From Chlorocebus sabaeus (lineage: Eukaryota > Chordata > Mammalia > Primates > Cercopithecidae): a DNA stretch of 64,000 nt. Position 1 is the stretch's first letter. Every line of letters starts with the position of its first letter. The translations under genes were made by a program, and so were the position numbers. The notes under the pieces are model-generated. The model had not been told where the DNA came from. It saw nothing but the letters and a program-made list of their open reading frames with translations, and ran no database searches. The stretch spans positions 2,791,501 through 2,855,500 of the forward strand of contig NC_132904.1 in the NCBI RefSeq assembly GCF_047675955.1, given 5' to 3'. Shown one piece after another: positions 12,201 to 24,200 of the stretch.

Positions 12201-15200
12201 ACACCTGCATGCGATGTTCAGTCTCCAACACTGCGCGTGCCACCCATGGAGGCATGCACTGGCTCTTGATCACCAAGATGAACACCTTCACCAGCATGCT
12301 TTCCAGAGATGGCACTGGGAACTTCAAACTCATCCCACTCAAAGACGCAGTGCCCACTGATGTTTTCCCAAACTTCATAAAATAACCATTACGTTCTAAT
12401 TTCCTCAAGCAGCCACGTACCCTGTGGGTCAAAGTTTAAATGTCCAGGGCAGATATAAGGCAATGTCCCACACCGGCAGACACTCAAGACTCAGGAAGCA
12501 AAGACACAAACAACACTGGAAGCATCACACTCAGATCATAAAGCCACCATCTCAAATTTTCCACTCTACTTGAAGGAATATATTTCAACTATCCCCAAAT
12601 TTAGAACAAAGGGATTCAGAGTTAATCCAACTTTGGAATTTAATATTTGACCAAAATGAGCTGGGCACAGTGGCACACACCTGCAGTCCCAGCTACTTGG
12701 GAGGACCACTTGAGGCTAAGAGACTGAGACAGCAGTGCACTGACTGTGCCTATGAAAAGCCACTGACCTCTAGGCTGGGTATCATAGCAAGACCATGTCC
12801 CTTAAAAAGGAAAAGGATTCTCTCAGAAATGGCAGACTCCAACACCAGACATTAAAACATAATTGTTGGCCAGGCGCGGTGGCTCACGCCTGTAATCCCA
12901 GCACTTTGGGAGGCTGAGGCAGACGGGATCATGAGGTCAGGAGATCGAGACCATCCTGGCTAACATGGTGAAACCTCGTCTCTACTAAAAATACAAAAAA
13001 TTAGCCGGGCATGGTGGCGGGTACCTGTAGTCCCAGATACTCGGGAGGCTGAGGCAGGAGAATGGCGTGAACCCGGAAGGCGGAGCTTGCAGTGAGCAGA
13101 GAACATGCCACTGCACTCCAGCCTGGGCAACAGAGCGAGACTCCGTAAAAAAAAAAAAAAATTTGTTAAAAAATCAAAATAGAACATACTACCGTTACCT
13201 GCTATGAGGTTACAAACAGTACAAATAACATTTCCTCATTCTCTGCGTATTAAATGAGTACTCTATCAACCCCTGCATATCTTTTTAAAGCTTTTAAAAC
13301 AAAAAGCAACAAGACACTTCTTGGCTGAAATGCTGAAGCACTGACACTAATACAGAGGTGCTGGGAGAATGAGAAGGGACACCCCATTAAAATGTGGCCA
13401 AATGCCTCACTGTGCTCTCAAAACCCAAGGCAGCGCTATCCATGGCCAGTGACCCCAATGCCATAACCAGGTGGCCACATGCACAGAAGGGGGCACCAAA
13501 ACTCACTCAAGTCACCTAACTCTTGCTCCCAAACCCTGTTATCACTGCTCCCCCAATCCCACGTGAAGATGCTCCAGCCCTGCAGCATGAGCATCACCCT
13601 GGGGCCCATGAGACAGGCAGCCCCACAGAACCAGAATCTGCACTGCCATGGCCACTCCCCATTCCCCCCGAAGTCTGAGAAGAACTAACCTAAGATCTAG
13701 TCTTTCCACCTGCTCCCTACCATGGGGATTTTCAACTCTCAGCATGCATATCAGAGTTCCTAAAACCACCTCAAAACTCTCAGTGCCGTGGTGACAGATG
13801 AGGCATTCGGTTTTTGCTATTTAGTTTTTAAAGCTGCTCAGGTGATTGTAATACACAGTCAGGGTGAGACTATGGCTCTGGTACACATTACTTAATTTTT
13901 CCAATGAAATTCTGGTGCATGGCATTCTTTTAAAAGTAAGGTCTACTCTTCGTAAATTCCACCTTTTCATATAAAAAGGAAGCTCAGATCAGGAAAAACC
14001 AAGGCTGTTCTATTTTAGATGCTTTCTGCTCTGGAAGGAGAATAAGAAATACATCATTCTTTCCATCTTGAATTCTCAAGTTTTGGCTTAGGACACAGGA
14101 TAAGCATGAAACAAGGGAGGTAGCAGAGGCAGCAATGTGATACATTTGTGAAAACCATTAAAAAATGTAGCTGTAAAATCCTGCGCAAATTACAATACAG
14201 CAGTTTGTAAAGGACAACAGACAGTGGCTATGCTCTGTGATGGGAGAAGCACTCTGCCCACACAAGCAGAGCCTGGAGCTGTCCTGAGCAAGTGTGAATG
14301 TAGATGTACTGTTTCTGGGGACTCTGGAGCAATAAAAACTGACAGCAAGTCAGTCAGTGAGACTTAAGGCAAGATTTGTTTCTGTGTTGTAGAAACTTCT
14401 ATCATAACTAATTTCAGGGAAAACCAAATTTGTCACCTTTTAATTTGTTCACCATTTCACTGTAGAAAGTAAAATGTCAAGGCAAGACAAAATCAGAAAT
14501 GTTGGTTGGTTTTGTTTTTTTTTTCTGAGACAGGGTCTCACTCTGTCACCCACCAGGATGAAGTGTAGCGCCATGATCATGGCTTACCACAGCCTCGACC
14601 TCCTGGGCTCAGGTGATCCTCCTGCCTCAGCCTCCCAAGTACCTGGGACCACAGGTGCACAACACAATGCCCAGCTAACTTCTGTATTTTTTGTAGAGAT
14701 GGGATTTCGCCATGCTGCCCAGGCTGGTCTTAAATAATCTGCCTACCTCAGCCTCCCAAAGTGCTGGGGCCACAGACATGAGCTACCATGCCTGGCCTTC
14801 TTTTTTTTAAAATAGACACTTTTCAAGAGAAATGATCAGAAAATATTAGCAACTTGTTCAAAAATTCACTGGGATGTGTCTGTGTATACACACACACAGA
14901 ACTTATCCCTTCAAAATTCATTCTCCTACTCTGGTCTCCCGCCCTCACCCTTTCCTGCGCACTCACACCACAGTAAGACACAGATGTGCTCTTGAATCTA
15001 TTCACAGGCGAGACAACAGACATTTACAGGAGGTAAAAGGAATTGATTTGAAAGTTTTGGATCAGGCTGAGCTGCCCGGCTTTCCACCAAGAACTGCAAA
15101 AGACAGCATGGAAGCCCCACTGTGAATAAACCATTCACTGTGAGATCAGGATTGCTCACCTTAGGTCCTGGTCACAGAAAGTGCCCTTCCGCCCACTATG

Positions 15201-18200
15201 AACAACCTTTCAACGCCCAGTTTAGTGCTTAAAAAAATGCCATAGACAAGTAATGTTAGAAGACTACCACATAATCTCTCTAAAAGATAGAAATGTGCTT
15301 ACCTGGACTAATTCACTTAGCATATCTACATTTCTAAAGATGGTAAACCAGAACTCTGGAATTCCTTTGGGATTTGGCTCTTCAGCTGTTGCTGCTTCTT
15401 TTTCTGTTATGACTACTTTATTTTTCATGTCTCCCTAAAAAAAATAAAGATGCAAAAAGATCGCAAAAAATACAAATTTAAAAATAACGCAGTGGCTTAA
15501 TGTAGAGTACCATTTCCAAATCCTGTATTATCTCCGATCAAAAACCTTTCTTTCAGAGTCTGCATCTCCAAACCATTCACTGTGCAATGCAACACTTCTC
15601 AGATGCTTCCAAGGGAAAAAAGCAGTCAAGGCATTATATCCACATGGAATTCCTTATGATTTCACATCAAAGGTGAAGAAACTGAAGAGATGACAAAGTG
15701 CCACCAACTCTGGGAAAGGTCATCCAGTGCTAACTCTGTGAGGTGCCATCCTGAGACAATCATCATCACAAATGCAGATGCAAAGACTGTACGTCAACCT
15801 TAAGGAAATGGAATGCAAATATGCAGAACATCTATCACTGGGAAAAAAAAGTCCAGTCCAAGGATCAGTAAGTTCACTTGGACTAATAATCTGACCTCTG
15901 GTTAAAATTTGTGGGGTAGGGGCAGTAAGTTGAAGTAAAAAAAAAAAAAAAAAAACATTTGCTGCAGCAGTATCTGCAGCAAGAAAGTGCTCAGCAACTT
16001 ATCCAGCTTTAAGCAGGTGGCTATAAATGCTGGTTCATGGACACAACGCAAGCATCAGAAAGTGATCAGAAAGGGTACATGGTAAAGTGAAGGGGAGTCT
16101 TATAACATCAGGCCCCAGGGAAAAGGTAGACCAAGGGAGGTAAAACATAACACTAAATGGAACTATGGGAAATTCTGAATGCCTTGCCAAATGGGATTGT
16201 TATGATGAAATGATCTCGTAGGCCTTTTAAATTAGCGAAGGCAGATTTCCTTGAGCTGTTAGAAACTGATTCACAACTATATTAATCCACAGCCATGGCT
16301 TCAATTCGGCCAGGTTCTACATATTTTAAAAAGATCAAGGCCGGGCGCGGTGGCTCAAGCCTGTAATCCCAGCACTTTGGGAGGCCGAGATGGGTGGATC
16401 ACGAGGTCAGGAGATCGAGACCATCCTGGCTAACATGGTGAAACCCCGTCTCTACTAAAAAAAAAAAAAAAAAAAAAAAGATCAAAAACACATAAGGCTA
16501 CCAAAATTATCATATACCTTTAAAAAAAAAACAAAAAAACACCCATGCCAAAAGTTAGTTATAGGATAAAAGTTACTTGTCTCCCAAACATAAAATCAGG
16601 CTGACACTGGGAGTTTTCACAGCACTGGAATGGGACCAGTCACTAGAAAAAGGCTGTGAGCAGGTAACTGACAGCCATACCACAACCACCATACGCAACC
16701 AATCCGCTGGCTGAGCACCTGTCAGGGAGCACGCTAGTCCATGCCACTGAGCAGGAAGGCACTCCCCTCACAACTCCCCCAATATTCCAGTGACTGAGAA
16801 CACAGGGGTATCTCTTCTTGATCTTTGCTTTCTCTGATGTTTTAATCTTTGTTGTCTGATCCCTTATTTCAATATGCTCCTGTCCACAGATAACTGACAT
16901 GGCACTACATCTTACTCCTCCTATGAACTGACAGTGCTGTGCCAGATGCTAGATCGGTATCAGAAAGGAATCGAAACCTAACCTAATGATGCAGCAGCAC
17001 CTACTGCTAGAAGCACGTAAGTTTACTAGTCATTAAAAATCATTTTAAAATGCTTATTTTTAATAGTATTAAAACAGAACATAAGTCACATTTTTCAAAA
17101 GACTTACAGCCAATTTCTCTTCCTCTTCATTTTCACTGTGCCATTCCGATTCCGCATCTGTTGGTTCAACATCACCGGTGATAAATTCTCTTCTCTACAT
17201 GAAAATGAGACCTTATTAGAATTATGTTATTAGCTTACTTGGAAACTCAAGAGTTAAATTTATAAATAATGCCTACAAAAAGACTTTGAAAACTGGGTAT
17301 TTTTATAACTTATTTTAAGATTCTAAATTTTAGGGTTCAAAGAAAAATATTAAATGATTTCCTGGGTAAATCTGGATATTTCACCTAAAGATCTAAAATA
17401 AAGGTGGTCCCTGATTTCCAATGGTTCAACTAAAGATTTTCAACTTCATGATGGTGCAGAAGCCATCACACTTTGGGTACCGATACAGCCACACTCTGTT
17501 CCACTCTCTGTGTAGTGTTCAGTACATTACATGAGATACTCAGCACTTTATTATAAAATAGGCTTTGTGGAAGATGATTTTGCCTGACTGCAGGCTCATG
17601 TAAGTGTTCTGAGCTTGTTTAAGGTAGTCTAGACTAAGCTATGTTTGGTAGCTTAGATGCGTTCTTACCCTAGATGTTGTCAACTTATAATGGGTTTATC
17701 ACAACCTAACACCGTCGAAAGTTGAAGATTATCTGTATATTAAATTCGTTAACAGAGCTCCCTACCTTGTCAAAAAGAGGCTGGTATAGTGCTGCATACT
17801 TTCTTTCCAAGTCATGTACCTCTTCATAGAACTTGGCTTCTATGTGAGCACATCTCACCTGAAGTTGTTTCAATGCATTAATTCTTCTTTTTACTGCTTT
17901 AGGTAAACTAAAAAAAAGGAGTAAGAAATACAACATCCTCATGCCTGCAAAATAAGGCACCATGCTTTTCAATTTTATTAAAATAAATTTAGGTTAACAT
18001 GGAATTAACATAATGAACAAGACCTCTTAAAAATTAAGAAAAGGACAAATACCCCAATAGGAAAAAAAGGATACAGGAGGCAGAAAAGATAATTCACAAA
18101 AGAAAAAACACAAATTGTCAAACATGAAGATTCAATCTCATAAAATATCCAAAAGAATGCAAACATTTAAGAATGCTCATCTTTTCCTTACCAAATTGGC

Positions 18201-21200
18201 AATTAAAAACCAAAACAAAACACCTAGGTTTTACGAGGCTAAGGGTCAAGAAGCCCTCTAACTGACTCATCTTTCTTAAGGGCAGAAAATACTGAAAATG
18301 TTCTTTGGACCCAGTAATTCCACTTCTAAGAATTTATCCTTAAGGCTGGGCGCAGTGGCTCATGCCTGTAATCCCACCACTTTGGGAGGCCAAGGTGGGA
18401 GGACTGCTTGAGGGCAGGACTACAAGACCAGCCTGAGCAATATAGCAAGACCCCTCACTACAAAAAATTTAAAAAATTAGCCAAGTGTGTGCCTGTAGTC
18501 TCAGCTACTCAGGAAGCTGAAGTGGGAGGATCACTTGAGTCTGGGAGGTCAAGGCGGCAGGGAGCTATGATTGTACTACTGCACTCCAGCTTGGGAAACA
18601 GAGCAAGACCCTATCTTACCAAAAGGAAAAAAAAATTTATCCTAATCAAGTATTTATGCTGGATTGTACATCGACAGATCTGTACAAGTGAAAAACTGGA
18701 CAATGGAAGTTCAACGGTATTCAAACATGGCCTATTTATAATCACATTGTACAGGAATATTTAGTGCCACGTGGGAGTCCACACTTGTTAACACATTGGA
18801 GAAAAAATCTGAGAAACACAGACCACAGGCAACACAACTTTGTCCTTGAGAGTCAGGTCAACTATGAGTTTGCCTTTCAATCCTGTTCTATGTTTTAAAA
18901 AATATTTTAGTTTGTATGTATAACTTCTATAAATCAGAAGAAAAATCCCTGTTTTTAACCTATCAAAACTATTTGCTTAAAGCAAAGCCCCTGGTCATAA
19001 TCATGTGGACTGAACAGCAGATTCCCGGCCTCATGATAGACCCAAATAATCTACCTGGGGCAGGGCCCTGGGTCCTGAATCTTAGACACCCATTCACACG
19101 ATCAGAGTTCTCAAGTCTAAGCACTTGACTTATCCTCCAACAACACACAGCACAGAGCAGCAGGCAATTCACACACACATATCACTGGTCTGGGAGGTAT
19201 TAGAACAACTGCCTTGCATCCCAAAGGACCACTCTCCTGGGTGAAATATAATCACAGTTACCTCAAGCTAAAGGTCCTTAGTTTAGACTCTCAAATAATG
19301 CTTAACATTCTAGAACTACTGCTAGTAGTAGATGAGAACAAGGGAAAAGCAAAAAGAATTTAACAAAATCATAGACTCCCACTGCCACTTGTACCTCTTT
19401 TCAGCACTGATCATTCATTCATTCATTCATTCATTTACTGTGATAGGATCTCACTCTGTTGCCCAGGCTGCAGTGCAGTGGTGCCATCTCGGCTCACTAC
19501 AGCCTCAACTTTCTGGGCTCAAATGATCCTCCCACCTCAGCATTTCGAGTAGCTGGACTACAGGGGCACACAGCCATGCCCAGCTAGTTTTTTTGCATCC
19601 TGTAGAGATGGGGTTTGACCATGTTTCCCAGGCTGGTCTTGAACTTCTGGGCTCAAACGATCTGCCTGCCTTGGCCTCCCAAGGTGCTAGGATTACAGGT
19701 GTGAGCTACCACGCCTGGCTAACTATACAATTTTAAATTAGTTTAATTTTTGAAGCTTTCCAACTGAAGTAAAATGACAAAGGATGTCAAACAAACTGGA
19801 CCCTAGTGTGCCCCTAGCAGTCCTTCAATCATTCATACCAACTACACCCAGCCATCTGTGGGCACTTTTCCTGCAATATGGCCAATATGGAACCACTTCT
19901 AGTATCACATAAACTTGTTCCCACTCAAGCAGTTTCTCTCACAGAATGCCACCCCACCAATCCAGTTTCTAAAGCGAGAAAACTAGAAACCATTACTCAT
20001 TCTCAATTCTTGCCACTCCTACACAGTATCACTCCATCCCATCAATGTAGTCTGCAAAAAAAAAAAAATCAAAATCCCTGGCCCACTAAGTAATCCCCAA
20101 GAAGCTTCTAAATGGGCAAAGCAAACTCTAAATGTCCCCTTCTAGGCTGGGCGCTGTGGCTCATGCCTGTAATCCCAGCACTTTGGGGGGCCAAGGTGGG
20201 CAGATCACCCGAGGTCAGGAATTAGAGATCAGCCCGGCCAACATGGCGAAACCCTGTCTCTACTAAAAATACAAAAAAACACGTGCAGCAAATCTCCACG
20301 GCACATGTATACCTATGTAACAAACCTGCACGTTCAGCATATCTACCCCAGAACAATAAAAATACAAAAAATTAGCTGGGCGTGGTGGCGTGCACCTGTA
20401 ATTCCAGCTACTCAGGAGACTGAGGCAGGAGAATCACTTGAAACTGGAAGGCGGAAGTTGCTGAGATCCCAAGTTACCGCACTCCAGCCTGGGTGACAGA
20501 GCGAGACTCTGTCTCAAAAAATAAAAATAAAAAATAAAGGTCCCCTTCTTGTCATAATAGTGGGGAAACCAGTTGGAAGGTGGGGCCTCCTGGGAGACCA
20601 AGCCTTGACTCGATTGTAGATGGAAGCCCAGTAACAGCTCATCCCTTTCAAAAAAAAAAAAACAATTTGCCAGGCGTGGTATGGTGGTACATGCTTATAG
20701 TTCCAGCTACTCTGAAGGCTGAGGTAGAAGGATTACTTGAGCTCAGAAGTTCAAGGTTACAATGAGCTATTACATGCCACTGCACTTCAGCCTGGGCAAC
20801 AAAGTGAGACTCCAACTCAAAAACCAAAAATTCCTTCCAGAAGTAAGACAGGGAGGTCCTGACAAGAGCCATCCTAGGATTCTAGGATCACCATCCTTAT
20901 CATTTTCATAGTGCAATACATCTAGGACATAAGACTCTCATAAGAAAGGAAAGGTGTCAAGCCGGGCGCGGTGGCTCAAGCCTGTAATCCCAGCACTTTG
21001 GGAGGCCGAGACGGGCGGATCACAAGGTCAGGAGATCGAGACCATCCTGGCTAATTCGGTGAAACCCCGTCTCTACTAAAAAATACAAAAAACTAGCCGG
21101 GCGAGGTGGCGGGCGCCTGTAGTCCCAGCTACTCGGGAGGCTGAGGCAGGAGAATGGCGTAAACCCGGGAGGCGGAGCTTGCAGTGAGCTGAAATCCGGC

Positions 21201-24200
21201 CACTGCACTCCAGCCTGGGCGACAGAGCGAGACTCCGTCTCAAAAAAAAAAAAAAAAAAAAAAAAAAAGAAAGGAAAGGTGTCAACCAGGTGCAGTGGCT
21301 CACTCGTTATCCCAGCATTTTGGGAGGCTGAGGCGGGAGAACCAATTAAGCCCAGGAGTTCAAAACCAAAACCAGCCTGGGCAATATAGCAAGATTCCAA
21401 CTTTTTTTTTTTTTTTTTTTTAAAGACAGTCTCACTGTCACCCAGGCTGGAGGGCAGTGAAAACTCACAGGTATGTGGTACTATGCCCAGCTTTTTTTTT
21501 TTTTTTTTTTTTTTTAAGGTGTTGGTGTCACGGGCTCATGTGGGTAAGTCAGGAAGGAGCGGTTCTCTTAGTTTAATGTAGGAGCCACCAGTTGTCCTCC
21601 TCAACTCGGCTGATCCGTGAAGTCCTCTAGCCCTCCACAGGATGGCACTGTGCACTTCCTATCAGAAACTGACAGGTCACTCTATTCCATCCACCAGGCA
21701 AACTCTGAGACTAGCACCGGGTAGGGTCATTCTTCTCATATCCCAGTGCCTGTCTCTCACAGATGATGTCTTGGAATGAAAAAAAAACATTTATTCCTGT
21801 TTTGAGGAACTGAAAAATGGTTTCTTCCCTTGTTTTCCTTTTGTTTCTCCAAATTGCATGAGACTCGATTCACAGCACACTTACGTTTCGATGTAGCTGG
21901 AAGGGGTGTGAGGGACATTGTCAAGTCGCTCCTGTAAAGCTGCCAAAACTCGAGGATTCTGCATCACCTGATCTGTGAGCTTTTCTATGAAGAGTTAAGA
22001 CCAAACATATTTAAAATATGCCCACCACACACAATAGCCAAGAGTCAAAAATGAGTAACATATCTACTTAGCTTTGCCTAGATTTACATCTACTAATTTC
22101 TAAATACATATACCAGTGACTTCTAAAACACGTTTTGAAAATAATTAAAATTTATTTTAAGAGCATTTAACACTCTAGGTTAATCACCTGATGGGTAGTT
22201 ACAAATTTACTGAATAAATACCTAGAGAGTCCTGGTTCTCACCAGGACTGCGGCTGTTTAACCCCCAGGCTTAAACAACTGAGGACATCATTAATGGAAG
22301 TTCACATGGTCTACCCCCAAGTCCCAGTGTGGTGTCCAGAAGCCAAGAACAGAGATGAGATCAGTTTTTCAAAGTGAAAGAGCATCCACTAGTTCCCTCG
22401 CTCACTGTGGTGCCATGGCCTTCACAGTCCAGGAGAGCCCAAGGCTCACTAGCTCCCCGACGGCACTGTTCCCTAAGTTTTCTTTGCATGTGCTTCTCGT
22501 CTCTGCCTTGAATGTTCTTCTGCCTAAACCCATCTCGTTCCAGGAAGTACTTCTGACCATTCCACCCCACTTACAGCTAACCTACATGTGTAGTGAGCTC
22601 ACAATCTCAAGATGTTTGTATTTAGAAGCCCATTTCCCAATAAACCAATGAATGAGATCCTCAGAGGGTAGTGACTGTCCTTCTACCCAGCTGTGTGACT
22701 AAGGAGTGGCAGACATCTGGCTCATGACACAGACTCTTAACAATTTCCCTCTTAATGATACAATATAGAAACCCAAACCTAGCACCCTTCCCTTGCTTAG
22801 AGCCAGGATATACCCAAGTATTCTCCCATCCCGAGTATTCTCCCATGATGTGGGTAAGTTAAACACAGCAAGTAGGCACTCAATTTTAAACATTTATAAC
22901 AGAACTGCAAACACAACCACTAACATGAAGCACGTGAAGTATATTTAAGGTACATAATTTGTATATATAAAATTGTATACACATGTATAGTATGTAAATA
23001 CTACATGCACATACACACACACATCAATGGGTGCTAAAACCACTGTGTGAAAGTTTGCTGAAAAAGAAGAGGATATCTACACGTGCCTGACAGATTGCTT
23101 CCAAGGTGAAAGGACCTTTATAACAGAGAAGCCTGGCAGGCATTGTCTTAATCAATCACAATGTCCCCGGACAGGTGCCGAGCCAACCTACTGTGCCTCC
23201 GGAAGCAATGACCACTGCATCATGTCACCCGTGTGCCCTTCTTGCCAAATGTTTACCCTGAATCTCATCAGGAAGAAACGACTGGGCAAATCCAGACTGT
23301 GAGCACTCTATAAGACCACAGTGGCCCAGAGTGCTGCTGTGTTGATGTATTAATAAAAGATACAAAAGGTAGGCAGATGACTCTAGAACAAAACAAAACG
23401 CATGATCTTTGAGTAGGTGCTAGATTTGGGGGTGGGGTAAAAATTGCTGAGAAAACCAGAGAAAATAGGAGCACGACTGTCTCTTAGAGAATGGTATTGT
23501 TCCAATGCTAAGTTTCTTGGTAATGGCACTGTAGAATTGTTTTAGGAAAACAGATATCCACCACTTGCTTTCAAACAGTTTGGAGGGAGTGGGAAGTACA
23601 GATACATAGGTTTTTTTTTTTTTTTTAATGGGGGAAAGATATCACATCTGCGAATTTATGAACAAAATAACATTCCTAGGATTTGCTTTCCAAAGGAAGG
23701 AAAGTTAAGGGTATAGATTTAAAAAAAAAAAGAGGTGCAGGGGTCTGTGCCTGCAGCCCCAACTACTTGGGAGGCTGAAGCAGGAAAATTGCTTGAGCCC
23801 AGGAGTTCAAGAGCAGCCTGGGTAACATAGCAAGGTTCCATCTCAAAAATAAGAAAAAAGACTGGTCATTTGTTAATCAATACTAAAGCTCAGCGATGGT
23901 AGGTACAAGAAGGTAGACTGTACTATTATTCTCTTTACTACTGTAGAGTCTGAATTCCTATAATAAATAAATTTTTTATTAATAAGATACTGATTTTTCA
24001 TTTTAATTACTCTAGCTTTTCTAAAACCACTGAAGTACAGGAAGGAATCCTTTACTTGTATTAATGTTTCCAGAGAGAGGAAGATTCCCCATACTGGATG
24101 CAAACTCTCCATGTGCAGTGAACTAACCTGTATTACTTGCATTTTTAGCAGCTTCCACGGAATCTGAAGGAACCCCATCTGAAAAACTAAAACAACAGTA

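Noticed and set aside
12094..12432. 112-codon minus frame and a 63-codon plus frame in a NAP1L4 intron
   Set aside because: No recognised domain, no flanking exons in phase, no processed-pseudogene tail; treated as chance.
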